Positions 1-8,121 of a stretch of 34,919 bases of DNA are shown one piece after another. The notes under the pieces are model-generated. The model did not search any database. It worked only from the letters and a program-made list of their open reading frames with translations, and had not been told where the DNA came from. Location: positions 1 through 34,919 of the IMG/VR virus record IMGVR_UViG_3300031687_000054. One strand, 5' to 3'. The translations under genes were made by a program, and so were the position numbers. Origin of the DNA: a virus. Numbering within the stretch: position 1 is the first letter of the stretch; each line of letters begins with the position of its first letter.

Positions 1-1041
1 AAAGGAGATACGGGTATTAAAGGAGATCAAGGTTTTCAAGGAGATCAAGGTTTTCAAGGAGATACTGGAATCAAAGGAGATACTGGAATCAAAGGAGATC
101 AAGGTTTTCAAGGTGAAAAAGGAACTAAAGGAGATACTGGAATCAAAGGAGATCAAGGTTTTCAAGGAGATACTGGATTAAAAGGAGATCAAGGTTTTCA
201 AGGAGATACTGGAATCAAAGGAGATACAGGAATCAAAGGAGATCAAGGTTTTCAAGGAGATACTGGAATCAAAGGAGATACGGGTATTAAAGGAGATACT
301 GGAATCAAAGGAGATCAAGGTTTTCAAGGAGATACTGGAATCAAAGGAGATACTGGAATCAAAGGAGATACTGGATTAAAAGGAGATCAAGGTTTTCAAG
401 GTATTAAAGGAGATACTGGATTAAAAGGAGATCAAGGTTTTCAAGGTATTAAAGGAGATACTGGAATCAAAGGAGATACTGGATTAAAAGGAGATACTGG
501 ATTAAAAGGAGATCAAGGTTTTCAAGGTATTAAAGGAGATACTGGATTAAAAGGAGATCAAGGTTTTCAAGGAGATACTGGAATCAAAGGAGACAAAGGT
601 ACTAAAGGAGATCAAGGTTTTCAAGGAGATACTGGATTAAAAGGAGATCAAGGTTTTCAAGGTATTAAAGGAGATACTGGAATCAAAGGAGATACTGGAT
701 TAAAAGGAGATCAAGGTTTTCAAGGTATTAAAGGAGATACTGGATTAAAAGGAGATCAAGGTTTTCAAGGTATTAAAGGAGATACTGGATTAAAAGGAGA
801 TCAAGGTTTTCAAGGTATTAAAGGAGATACTGGAATCAAAGGAGATCAAGGTTTTCAAGGAGATACTGGAATCAAAGGAGACAAAGGTACTAAAGGAGAT
901 CAAGGTTTTCAAGGTATTAAAGGAGATACTGGATTAAAAGGAGATCAAGGTTTTCAAGGTATTAAAGGAGATACTGGTATTAAAGGAGACAAAGGTACTA
1001 AAGGAGATACTGGATTAAAAGGATATCAAGGTTTTCAAGGA
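1..1041 (+). repeat. Nearly identical 9-base-unit tandem repeats encoding Gly-X-Y
   Basis: The DNA is assembled from a handful of almost invariant 9-base words (for example GGAGATACT, GGAATCAAA, GGAGATCAA, GGTTTTCAA, GGATTAAAA) arranged in larger blocks of 18-45 bases. Each unit encodes one Gly-X-Y triplet, so gain or loss of units keeps the frame. The downstream collagen-like genes use far more varied words. This homogeneity points to recent expansion or ongoing recombination, and makes the assembled length uncertain. Confidence 0.9.
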
Positions 1042-1245
1042 AATACTTTACCAGTAAATGGAAATGTAAATAATAGAATCTTAACAGCAACAGGAGGAGC
1101 ATCAGTTAATGGTGAAAACTCTTTAACATTCGATGGAACAACACTAGCAACACCTAGGGTGATTACAGATACTATTGCAATAAGTACAGGATTTGAAATA
1201 AGTAAAGATTCTTCTAGTGGAGATATTCTTTTTAAATTTTCATAA
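1..1245 (+). CDS. Collagen-like tail fibre protein, 5'-truncated
   Basis: Frame 1 is open from the first base to a TAA at 1243-1245, so the gene starts before the window. About 347 residues of uninterrupted Gly-X-Y triplets are visible, drawn from a tiny set (GDT, GIK, GDQ, GFQ, GLK, GTK). A tail of about 67 residues follows, beginning NTLPVNGNVNNRILTATG and containing LTFDGTTL, a type of ending common on phage fibre and appendage proteins that probably caps or trimerises the shaft. The expected structure is a collagen triple helix forming a virion fibre. Lys is always in the Y position and is mostly followed by Gly-Asp, a pattern that stabilises collagen helices by interchain ion pairs. Three further collagen-like genes follow. 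The collagen-like nature is certain; the fibre role is inferred from context and the ending. Full length is unknown. Confidence 0.9.
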   Translation, partial: KGDTGIKGDQGFQGDQGFQGDTGIKGDTGIKGDQGFQGEKGTKGDTGIKGDQGFQGDTGLKGDQGFQGDTGIKGDTGIKGDQGFQGDTGIKGDTGIKGDTGIKGDQGFQGDTGIKGDTGIKGDTGLKGDQGFQGIKGDTGLKGDQGFQGIKGDTGIKGDTGLKGDTGLKGDQGFQGIKGDTGLKGDQGFQGDTGIKGDKGTKGDQGFQGDTGLKGDQGFQGIKGDTGIKGDTGLKGDQGFQGIKGDTGLKGDQGFQGIKGDTGLKGDQGFQGIKGDTGIKGDQGFQGDTGIKGDKGTKGDQGFQGIKGDTGLKGDQGFQGIKGDTGIKGDKGTKGDTGLKGYQGFQGNTLPVNGNVNNRILTATGGASVNGENSLTFDGTTLATPRVITDTIAISTGFEISKDSSSGDILFKFS

Positions 1246-1274
1246 TACATAACCAAAAATAAATAAACAAAGAT

Positions 1275-3332
1275 ATGGCTTTACAAAATATAGCTTTAAA
1301 AATAGTAAGAACGACTGGGGAATTCCAAGCATCTTTATTCGACGAGACAACGTCTTCGTTTGGTATTGATACTACAACCGGATCGGTAAATACTCCAGCA
1401 TATTTTCAAGAACTAGACACATTTCCTTCGGGAAATGTGTTAACGTTCAAAGAAACAAACAATGCCATTATATCTAATAGTCAATTTGTTGGGAAAGGAA
1501 TATTATTAGCGAATACAACAATCGATAATAATCAAGTACTAACCCCTTCAAATTTTAATCCACTTAACCATTTATCTCTAAAGGGAGTTACCGGACATAC
1601 TGGTACCAAAGGAGATGATGGTTTTATTGGTTTAGTAGGCGATACTGGAGAAGTAGGATATCAAGGTGATATCGGATCTATCGGATCAACTGGAGATACT
1701 GGAGATACTGGATTTCAAGGAACAACTGGAGCTAAAGGAGTTCAGGGAGTTCAAGGAGATATCGGTAACACTGGTGTTCAAGGTTCAATCGGAGCTCAGG
1801 GTTCTCAGGGTAACCAAGGTACTACAGGATATAAAGGATATAAAGGAAATACTGGACCAATAGGATCTCAAGGATCTGTTGGAGATAAGGGAGTTACTGG
1901 ACCAATAGGGGTTCAAGGAGATACCGGGATTAACGGACCTCAGGGTGTTAATGGACAACCTGGTTTTATAGGACCTCAGGGTAATCAAGGAACTAAAGGA
2001 GTTCAGGGTTATAAAGGAATCACAGGAACTCAGGGAGTTCAGGGAGATACTGGTTTTATAGGAGTTAAAGGTAATCAAGGTGCATTAGGTAATACTGGAG
2101 CAACTGGATCACAAGGAGATAATGGAATCACCGGGCCTGTTGGAACAAATGGACCAACCGGACCTCAAGGTTTAAAGGGAAATCAAGGAGTTCAGGGTTA
2201 TAAAGGAATCACAGGAACTCAGGGAGTTCAGGGAGATGCTGGAAATACAGGAACACAGGGATCTAATGGTATTAATTCAGCATATGGTAATATTGGTTCA
2301 ACAGGATCTGTTGGTAATATAGGACCGATTGGTGGTAATGGAATGACTGGATCTCAAGGTCAGATGGGAGATCAAGGAGCAAAGGGATCCACCGGATCAA
2401 CTGGATTAACAGGGCCACAGGGATTAATTGGAAACAAAGGTTCTCAAGGTGGTGCTGGATCAATAGGTGCAACTGGATATAAAGGTAACATAGGTATAAC
2501 AGGTAATAATAGAGGACCTCAAGGAAATACTGGAGCAACTGGAGCAAAAGGAGCAATTGGAAATACTGGTTCAACTGGTGCAACCGGTGCAACAGGCCCT
2601 AGGGGAGTTCAAGGGGCTAGAGGGCCTCAGGGATCTACTGGAGCTAAAGGAAATACCGGGGTACAGGGTTATAAAGGATTTATCGGAACAGGTGGAGCTA
2701 GAGGAGATCAGGGAAACATAGGAGCAAATGGAGATAGAGGATCACAGGGAGCTGTCGGATATACTGGGGTAAATGGTAATACTGGAACTACCGGATCAAC
2801 TGGTGGAAGAGGACCACAGGGAAATACTGGAGCAATTGGCGACTGGGGACCTGTTAGTACAGGAGGAGCTCGTGGAAACACAGGATCTCCTGGAGCAAAT
2901 GGAAACGTCGGGCACATTGGTTCTAAAGGATTAACAGGTTATAAAGGATTAACAGGTTATAAAGGACATAATGGAGTTGGAGGTTATAAAGGGAACATTG
3001 GATTAACTGGTTCAAAAGGAACAGTTACTGGACCTAATGGAAATACTGGACCTGCAGGTGCAAGAGGAGCACAAGGATACAGGGGAATTACTGGTACCGT
3101 TGGATCACCTGGCCCACAAGGAAGTCAAGGGGCTAGGGGAGTAAATGGACCGACTGGATCTACTGGACCACGAGGACCTCAAGGATATAAGGGAGATAGT
3201 GGAGCACAGGGAGCTACTGGACCTATGGGAACACAGGGTTTTCAAGGTATAAACGCCCCAAACAATTACTACGGGTATTCACATAACGGAGGAACTGTTG
3301 GAATATACGGTGGTATAATTAAATCACTCTAA
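1275..3332 (+). CDS. Collagen-like tail fibre protein (685 aa)
   Basis: An N-terminal non-collagen head of about 100 residues (start MALQNIALKIVRTTGEF) probably attaches the fibre to the tail or trimerises it. A long Gly-X-Y shaft runs from about residue 104 to 660, followed by a short tail ending GIYGGIIKSL. Triplets are varied: GPQ, GAT, GNT, GYK, GVQ, GDK. Pro lies mainly in X; Lys and Arg lie in Y. A few breaks occur, such as NNRGPQ and DWGPVST. The ATG follows an A-rich leader with no Shine-Dalgarno, 29 bases after the previous stop. It is the second of four collagen-like genes, so the virion probably carries several distinct collagenous appendages. The exact position on the virion cannot be read from the sequence. 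Confidence 0.88.
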   Translation: MALQNIALKIVRTTGEFQASLFDETTSSFGIDTTTGSVNTPAYFQELDTFPSGNVLTFKETNNAIISNSQFVGKGILLANTTIDNNQVLTPSNFNPLNHLSLKGVTGHTGTKGDDGFIGLVGDTGEVGYQGDIGSIGSTGDTGDTGFQGTTGAKGVQGVQGDIGNTGVQGSIGAQGSQGNQGTTGYKGYKGNTGPIGSQGSVGDKGVTGPIGVQGDTGINGPQGVNGQPGFIGPQGNQGTKGVQGYKGITGTQGVQGDTGFIGVKGNQGALGNTGATGSQGDNGITGPVGTNGPTGPQGLKGNQGVQGYKGITGTQGVQGDAGNTGTQGSNGINSAYGNIGSTGSVGNIGPIGGNGMTGSQGQMGDQGAKGSTGSTGLTGPQGLIGNKGSQGGAGSIGATGYKGNIGITGNNRGPQGNTGATGAKGAIGNTGSTGATGATGPRGVQGARGPQGSTGAKGNTGVQGYKGFIGTGGARGDQGNIGANGDRGSQGAVGYTGVNGNTGTTGSTGGRGPQGNTGAIGDWGPVSTGGARGNTGSPGANGNVGHIGSKGLTGYKGLTGYKGHNGVGGYKGNIGLTGSKGTVTGPNGNTGPAGARGAQGYRGITGTVGSPGPQGSQGARGVNGPTGSTGPRGPQGYKGDSGAQGATGPMGTQGFQGINAPNNYYGYSHNGGTVGIYGGIIKSL
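1998..2237 (+). repeat. 51-base exact direct repeat inside a collagen-like gene
   Basis: Positions 1998-2048 and 2187-2237 are identical by eye. Both encode the run GVQGYKGITGTQGVQGD. The copies are 189 bases apart, a multiple of nine, so the duplication preserves both frame and Gly-X-Y phase. A shorter 18-base duplication (GLTGYK twice) lies around 2929-2964. Confidence 0.85.
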
Positions 3333-3359
3333 TAAATATAAAAATAAAAATAAATAATT

Positions 3360-5702
3360 ATGGCAAAATTTATATTAGGAACTACGCTAAACAGCAATAT
3401 AGTATTGCATAGTGGAAACCTAAATAGTACGAATTTTCCCGAATTCATTGGAGCTAATGGACCCCAAGGATCTAAAGGTACTCAAGGTACCCAAGGTCTT
3501 ACGGGGTATATTGGGTTTAAAGGAGATCAAGGACTTTTAGGAGATACTGGTTTCAAAGGAATCAAAGGAAATCCAGGGTCGCAAGGAACTCATGGATCAC
3601 AGGGAATTATTGGTATTAAAGGAAATAAAGGATCTACTGGGGCTAATGGAGCAACAGGAGATATTGGTATTGTTGGAGAAGTTGGTTTATCTGGACAGCA
3701 AGGTGTTCAAGGAGATACTGGAATTCAAGGAGCTGTTGGTTCTAAAGGAAATCAGGGGGCTAATGGTGCACAAGGATCTAAAGGAACCTTAGGGTATGTT
3801 GGAATTCAAGGAGATAATGGTTTTCAAGGAGCACAGGGATCTACTGGATCTGTTGGTATCGTCGGAGACCGAGGAGCTCAGGGAACTACTGGAGCAAATG
3901 GTGCTAAAGGAAATCAAGGACCTCAGGGAACTAAGGGTTTAGATGGTCTTACAGGATCTAATGGAGCACAGGGAACTAAGGGTCTAAAGGGATTTATAGG
4001 TAATAAAGGAGATAATGGAGTACAGGGATCTACTGGTATTAAAGGAGATGTTGGAAACAGAGGAAATCAAGGAACAACTGGGGCAATTGGAGCTAAAGGT
4101 AATAAAGGAGCTCAAGGAATTGGCGGAGCAACTGGATATCAAGGAGCAACTGGTCCACAAGGTACTCAAGGTACTAAGGGAATAACTGGTATTACTGGAT
4201 CATCATTCGGTAGATATACACAAACGAGTAGTTCATACATAACACCAACATCTAATTCAGATAAAACTAAATGGAGTTTTTCTAAATCCGGAACAACTGG
4301 TTGGAATTCACAATCATATTCTAATGAATCAATAACAGGATCAGCTACTATAAGATTTAGAGCAAATCCAGGATATCATCGAATGGTTGGTTTCAATTCT
4401 GATCCAACTTCTAATGCTAGTTATAATTCAATAGATTTTGCATTTTATCCACATGCTGGTAATACAAATATTTATGAAAGTGGTGGTAGTAAAATAAGTG
4501 ATGTTCAAAGTGAAGTTAGATCATCTAGTGATATATACACTATAACATATAATGGTTCAACTGGATTAGTTAGTTACTATATACATGATGCAAGTTTAAA
4601 TCAAACTAGATTAATAAGAACAGTTACGACTGGTGCTAATAGAACTTTTTGGTTAGATACTTCAATGTATGAAACTGGAGCAGCTTTATATGATGTAGAA
4701 TTTTACGCTGGAATAAATATAGGTGCTAAGGGAAATACTGGACCTCAAGGAAATACTGGAACAACTGGAGCAACTGGAGCAACTGGAATTAAAGGAAATA
4801 CAGGAGGTTCTGGATCAGTTGGATATACTGGACCAATGGGAGCACAAGGTTCTCAGGGTACTGAAGGAAATGTTGGTGCTAAAGGATCTACCGGGCCTAC
4901 TGGTTCAGTCGGTGATAAGGGGAATACAGGTCCAGCTGGTTATGTTGGAATTTCTGGATCTCAAGGTGCTGTTGGTTCAGGTGGAAATACTGGAGCAACT
5001 GGAGATAAGGGATCAACTCCCGGAGGATACGGAGCACAAGGAAGCCAGGGTACTGGTGGATATAAAGGATGGTACGGATTTAGTGGGGATAAAGGAGCAA
5101 CAGGACCTTCGAGTGTAAGAGGGCCTCAAGGATCTAAGGGACTTACTGGAGCAGCAGGACCTGTAGGATATACTGGTAATAAAGGAGCAACTGGTGATAA
5201 AGGAGCAACCGGAGCTACAGGACCTACTGGATATAAAGGATACGTTGGATTAATTGGTAATAAAGGAGCATCTGGAGCATACGGGCCTCAAGGAGCTCGT
5301 GGAAATCAAGGATCTCAGGGATCTCAGGGATCTCAGGGAGCAAGAGGACCTCAAGGATCTCAAGGAGCCAAGGGATATACTGGATTAGTAGGATATAAAG
5401 GTCCTGATGGACCGGGAGGACCTACTGGATATAAAGGATATCAAGGTAATGCTGGTGGAAATTCTGGAACTGGTCCACAGGGACCTACTGGATATCAAGG
5501 TGCAGTCGGACCCGCTGGTGGAACAGGATCTGCTGGAGGTAGAGGAGCAAAAGGGAATCAGGGATCAGCTGGACCTACAGGATATAAAGGACTTACTGGT
5601 GATTTTGGACTTACTGGAGGACAGATATCTAATTACTTCTCAGGATCTTTTAATGATAATAATTTCATATCTAGAACAGTAGCAAATGGTAAAATACTAT
5701 AA
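3360..5702 (+). CDS. Collagen-like fibre protein with embedded lectin-like domain (780 aa)
   Basis: The order is: short N-terminal head (MAKFILGTTLNSNIVLHSGN, about 30 residues), collagen shaft 1 (about 31-278), globular insert (about 280-452), collagen shaft 2 (about 453-750), short C-terminal tail ending VANGKIL. The head resembles that of the next gene: both start MAK, have LH.GN about 15 residues in, and reach the first Gly-X-Y near residue 30, so they may dock to the same site. The insert contains MVGFNSDP, SIDFAFYP, IYESGG, YTITYNGSTGLVSYYI and TSMYETGAALYDVEFY, a pattern like concanavalin-A-like beta-sandwich domains that bind sugars; that fold call is from recall. A 9-base tandem encoding GSQ four times lies near 5307-5337. 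Receptor binding by the insert is inference. Confidence 0.87.
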   Translation: MAKFILGTTLNSNIVLHSGNLNSTNFPEFIGANGPQGSKGTQGTQGLTGYIGFKGDQGLLGDTGFKGIKGNPGSQGTHGSQGIIGIKGNKGSTGANGATGDIGIVGEVGLSGQQGVQGDTGIQGAVGSKGNQGANGAQGSKGTLGYVGIQGDNGFQGAQGSTGSVGIVGDRGAQGTTGANGAKGNQGPQGTKGLDGLTGSNGAQGTKGLKGFIGNKGDNGVQGSTGIKGDVGNRGNQGTTGAIGAKGNKGAQGIGGATGYQGATGPQGTQGTKGITGITGSSFGRYTQTSSSYITPTSNSDKTKWSFSKSGTTGWNSQSYSNESITGSATIRFRANPGYHRMVGFNSDPTSNASYNSIDFAFYPHAGNTNIYESGGSKISDVQSEVRSSSDIYTITYNGSTGLVSYYIHDASLNQTRLIRTVTTGANRTFWLDTSMYETGAALYDVEFYAGINIGAKGNTGPQGNTGTTGATGATGIKGNTGGSGSVGYTGPMGAQGSQGTEGNVGAKGSTGPTGSVGDKGNTGPAGYVGISGSQGAVGSGGNTGATGDKGSTPGGYGAQGSQGTGGYKGWYGFSGDKGATGPSSVRGPQGSKGLTGAAGPVGYTGNKGATGDKGATGATGPTGYKGYVGLIGNKGASGAYGPQGARGNQGSQGSQGSQGARGPQGSQGAKGYTGLVGYKGPDGPGGPTGYKGYQGNAGGNSGTGPQGPTGYQGAVGPAGGTGSAGGRGAKGNQGSAGPTGYKGLTGDFGLTGGQISNYFSGSFNDNNFISRTVANGKIL

Positions 5703-5726
5703 TCAAAAAAATAAAATAATAAAAAC

Positions 5727-8009
5727 ATGGCAAAATTAAATACAGGATCAACTGTAGGTGGTGAAACTCCCCTACATGTTGGTAATTTCCAAACAGGAAA
5801 TTATTCTGAGTTAGTAGGAGATCAAGGAGTTCTTGGTCAATCCGGTAATGTCGGTACACAAGGTTCACAGGGGATAAAGGGAATCGATGGTGTAAAGGGA
5901 GCACAAGGACCTCAGGGTATTAAAGGATCACAGGGATCTACCGGTCTTGTTGGTGATAATCCTACTGGAGATAAAGGACATATAGGAGTACAGGGAATAT
6001 CTCCAAAAGGAGATCAAGGATATGAAGGCCATATAGGTTTTCAAGGATCTACTGGCGATAAAGGAAATGTAGGGGATTCGCCCACTGGACCAAAGGGAAA
6101 CCAAGGAACTATTGGAGATTCTCCAACTGGACCAAGGGGACATCAGGGAAACAAAGGTTTAAGAGGAACACAAGGAAGTATTATAAATGGAAATCCTGGT
6201 TTTAAAGGAGATGTTGGTTTTATAGGACTTATTGGAGATAGTCCAAAAGGGCATATTGGTTCAAATGGACAACAGGGTCCTACTGGGTATCAGGGATCTA
6301 CTATTACTGCACAAACAGGCCCTCAAGGTAATCAAGGATCTCAAGGAGCTACTGGTTCTAACCCAACCGGACCAGAAGGTTTAAAAGGAGAACCTGGTTT
6401 TATAGGAGTTGTTGGAGATAGTCCAAAGGGACATATTGGAGACAGGGGACCTAATGGTCCAAGAGGAGTACAGGGAAGCACCTTAACAAACCAAACAGGA
6501 CCACAGGGACCTCAAGGAAATCAGGGATCTATCGGTAACGTTGGGCCTACTGGATTAAAAGGGACTAATGGTTTAAAAGGAATTACTGGAAATACAGGAT
6601 CTTCTCCAACAGGGGCTAAAGGTTATGACGGAGTACCTGGTGATAGAGGAGTACAGGGAGGTACTAATACAGGAGCAACTGGGAATCAGGGACCTCAGGG
6701 ACCTACTGGTTATAATGGACTTTCTCCAAAAGGAGCAAAGGGAGATACAGGTTCAAGAGGATCACAGGGATCTAAAGGAGCACAACCAACAGGGTATAAA
6801 GGATTAACAGGATATAAAGGAGCAACTGGAGCACCTGGTGATCATTATAAAGGGGTAACTGGTGACAGAGGCCCACAGGGTTCACAGGGATATAAAGGAT
6901 CTGCACCGACCGGACCAGTTGGATATACAGCAGTTGGCGGTTCAAGAGGACCCCAAGGTTCTAGTCCAAGGGGAGCACAGGGTGCAACCGGATATAAAGG
7001 AGCAACAGGCGGAGTACCTGTTAGACCTAGAGGACCTCAAGGACCTCAAGGATATAAAGGAGCAACCGGTGGTACAGGAGCTTCACCAGTAGGAGCAAAG
7101 GGTTCTGTCGGAGCAACTGGAAATACAGGACCAACTGGAAATACAGGAGGTACTGGATCAGTCGGTAACAGAGGGCCTCAAGGAGCTCGTGGAAATCAGG
7201 GAGCTACTATCACAGGACCTAGAGGACCTCAGGGATATAAAGGACTTAATGGATACGGCGCATCTTATGCAGCAGGTGGAGCAAGGGGACCTCAAGGAGC
7301 AACTGGTAATCCAGGAGGAACTTCAAATGGAATAACTGGATATAAAGGAGATCCTGGACCTAATGGAGCTCGCGGAGTTCAAGGTTCAAAAGGATATACT
7401 GGAATGAAAGGATACGCACAGACTAACGGTATTAATGGGAGTTTTTCAACAGCTTCACATACCGTATCATTCACTAACGGGCTAGTAACATCTATAACTA
7501 CATCTGGTCCACCTAGATGTTTAATTGCAGGAACTCAAGTCGAAATGGCTGATGGTACTTTCTCAAACATAGAAGACCTTATAGCAGGTGATGTTGTAAA
7601 GTCAGTAGATATACATTCGATGCCAGATACTGATAATGCGGAAATGCTTGCAACATGGAGCACTCAATCGTTAGGAGCTACATTTACAACGGCAATTGTT
7701 ACTGGAAATGAAGCGTTAACTGTCGATATGATATATAGCATAAATAATGGACTTTTAACATGTTCATCTAGTCATTTACATATAATAGAACGTAATGGGA
7801 CATGGCATGTAAAGCAGACCTTTGAGTTATTAGGAGGAGATTATTTATTAAGTGAAGATAATTTCACCAAAATAGAAATAATATCAATAGACTCTGGAGA
7901 TTGTAACATAACGGGACATACTGTATATAATTTAGATGTTGAAAATGATGATGTTTATATTGCAAATGGAATAGTAACGCATAATAGGAAGCTAAGTCAA
8001 TTTGAATAA
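5727..8009 (+). CDS. Collagen-like fibre protein with C-terminal Hint domain (760 aa)
   Basis: The N-terminal head (MAKLNTGSTVGGETPLHVGN) parallels the preceding fibre gene. The collagen region runs from about residue 32 to 570 and is broken at intervals by GxxPTG or GxSPKG elements (GDSPTG, GDSPKG, GSNPTG), giving four residues between glycines. A short beta-type linker (SHTVSFTNGLVTSIT) leads into a Hint domain from Cys598 to His752-Asn753, followed by only seven residues. This architecture suggests autoprocessing of a fibre: either cleavage before Cys598 to release the collagen part, or removal of the C-terminal tail. It is the last gene of the fibre cluster and is followed by a terminator. 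Collagen and Hint calls are strong; whether cleavage happens is not visible. Confidence 0.88.
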   Translation: MAKLNTGSTVGGETPLHVGNFQTGNYSELVGDQGVLGQSGNVGTQGSQGIKGIDGVKGAQGPQGIKGSQGSTGLVGDNPTGDKGHIGVQGISPKGDQGYEGHIGFQGSTGDKGNVGDSPTGPKGNQGTIGDSPTGPRGHQGNKGLRGTQGSIINGNPGFKGDVGFIGLIGDSPKGHIGSNGQQGPTGYQGSTITAQTGPQGNQGSQGATGSNPTGPEGLKGEPGFIGVVGDSPKGHIGDRGPNGPRGVQGSTLTNQTGPQGPQGNQGSIGNVGPTGLKGTNGLKGITGNTGSSPTGAKGYDGVPGDRGVQGGTNTGATGNQGPQGPTGYNGLSPKGAKGDTGSRGSQGSKGAQPTGYKGLTGYKGATGAPGDHYKGVTGDRGPQGSQGYKGSAPTGPVGYTAVGGSRGPQGSSPRGAQGATGYKGATGGVPVRPRGPQGPQGYKGATGGTGASPVGAKGSVGATGNTGPTGNTGGTGSVGNRGPQGARGNQGATITGPRGPQGYKGLNGYGASYAAGGARGPQGATGNPGGTSNGITGYKGDPGPNGARGVQGSKGYTGMKGYAQTNGINGSFSTASHTVSFTNGLVTSITTSGPPRCLIAGTQVEMADGTFSNIEDLIAGDVVKSVDIHSMPDTDNAEMLATWSTQSLGATFTTAIVTGNEALTVDMIYSINNGLLTCSSSHLHIIERNGTWHVKQTFELLGGDYLLSEDNFTKIEIISIDSGDCNITGHTVYNLDVENDDVYIANGIVTHNRKLSQFE
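7518..7985 (+). other. Hint / bacterial intein-like domain, residues 598-753
   Basis: The N-terminal block is CLIAGTQVEMADG followed by IEDLIAGD, the canonical Hint start with a nucleophilic Cys. A central block has TCSSSHLHIIERNG with the block-B His region and a following GGDYLL. The C-terminal block is VYNLDVENDDVYIANG ending in His-Asn. At about 156 residues it has no room for a homing endonuclease. The residue after Asn is Arg rather than Cys, Ser or Thr, so protein splicing is not expected; this fits bacterial intein-like or hedgehog-type Hint domains, which cleave or transfer rather than splice. Confidence 0.85.
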
Positions 8010-8035
8010 CCCAATATACTTAATTTAAATATTTT

Positions 8036-8068
8036 AAAAGGATCTCATTTACGGGATCCTTTTTTTTT
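8036..8068 (+). terminator. Rho-independent terminator after the fibre cluster
   Basis: A 9-bp perfect stem AAAAGGATC / GATCCTTTT with a 10-base loop is followed by an unbroken T tract (8060-8068). It lies 27 bases after the stop of the Hint-bearing fibre gene and ends that transcription unit. Confidence 0.9.
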
Positions 8069-8121
8069 GTAATATATAAACAAATCAAGAATTACTTATA
8101 TAATATTTAAAATTCATATTA

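Noticed and set aside
1-1041. Repeats that could be read as a CRISPR array or satellite DNA
   Set aside because: Units are 9-base words with no spacers, and one frame stays open throughout as Gly-X-Y; they are coding repeats.
1035-7092. Long open frames on the minus strand and in the other plus frames across the collagen-like genes
   Set aside because: A triplet repeat keeps several frames free of stops. Their predicted peptides are low-complexity echoes (Leu/Glu/Lys- or Ser/Leu-rich) of the collagen-like repeat, and they overlap clear genes.
7518-8009. A true splicing intein
   Set aside because: The residue after His-Asn is Arg and the C-terminal remainder is seven residues; there is no plausible C-extein.
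1-8009. Diversity-generating retroelement acting on the fibre genes
   Set aside because: No reverse transcriptase or template repeat is present in the window, and the repeats are explained by Gly-X-Y coding.
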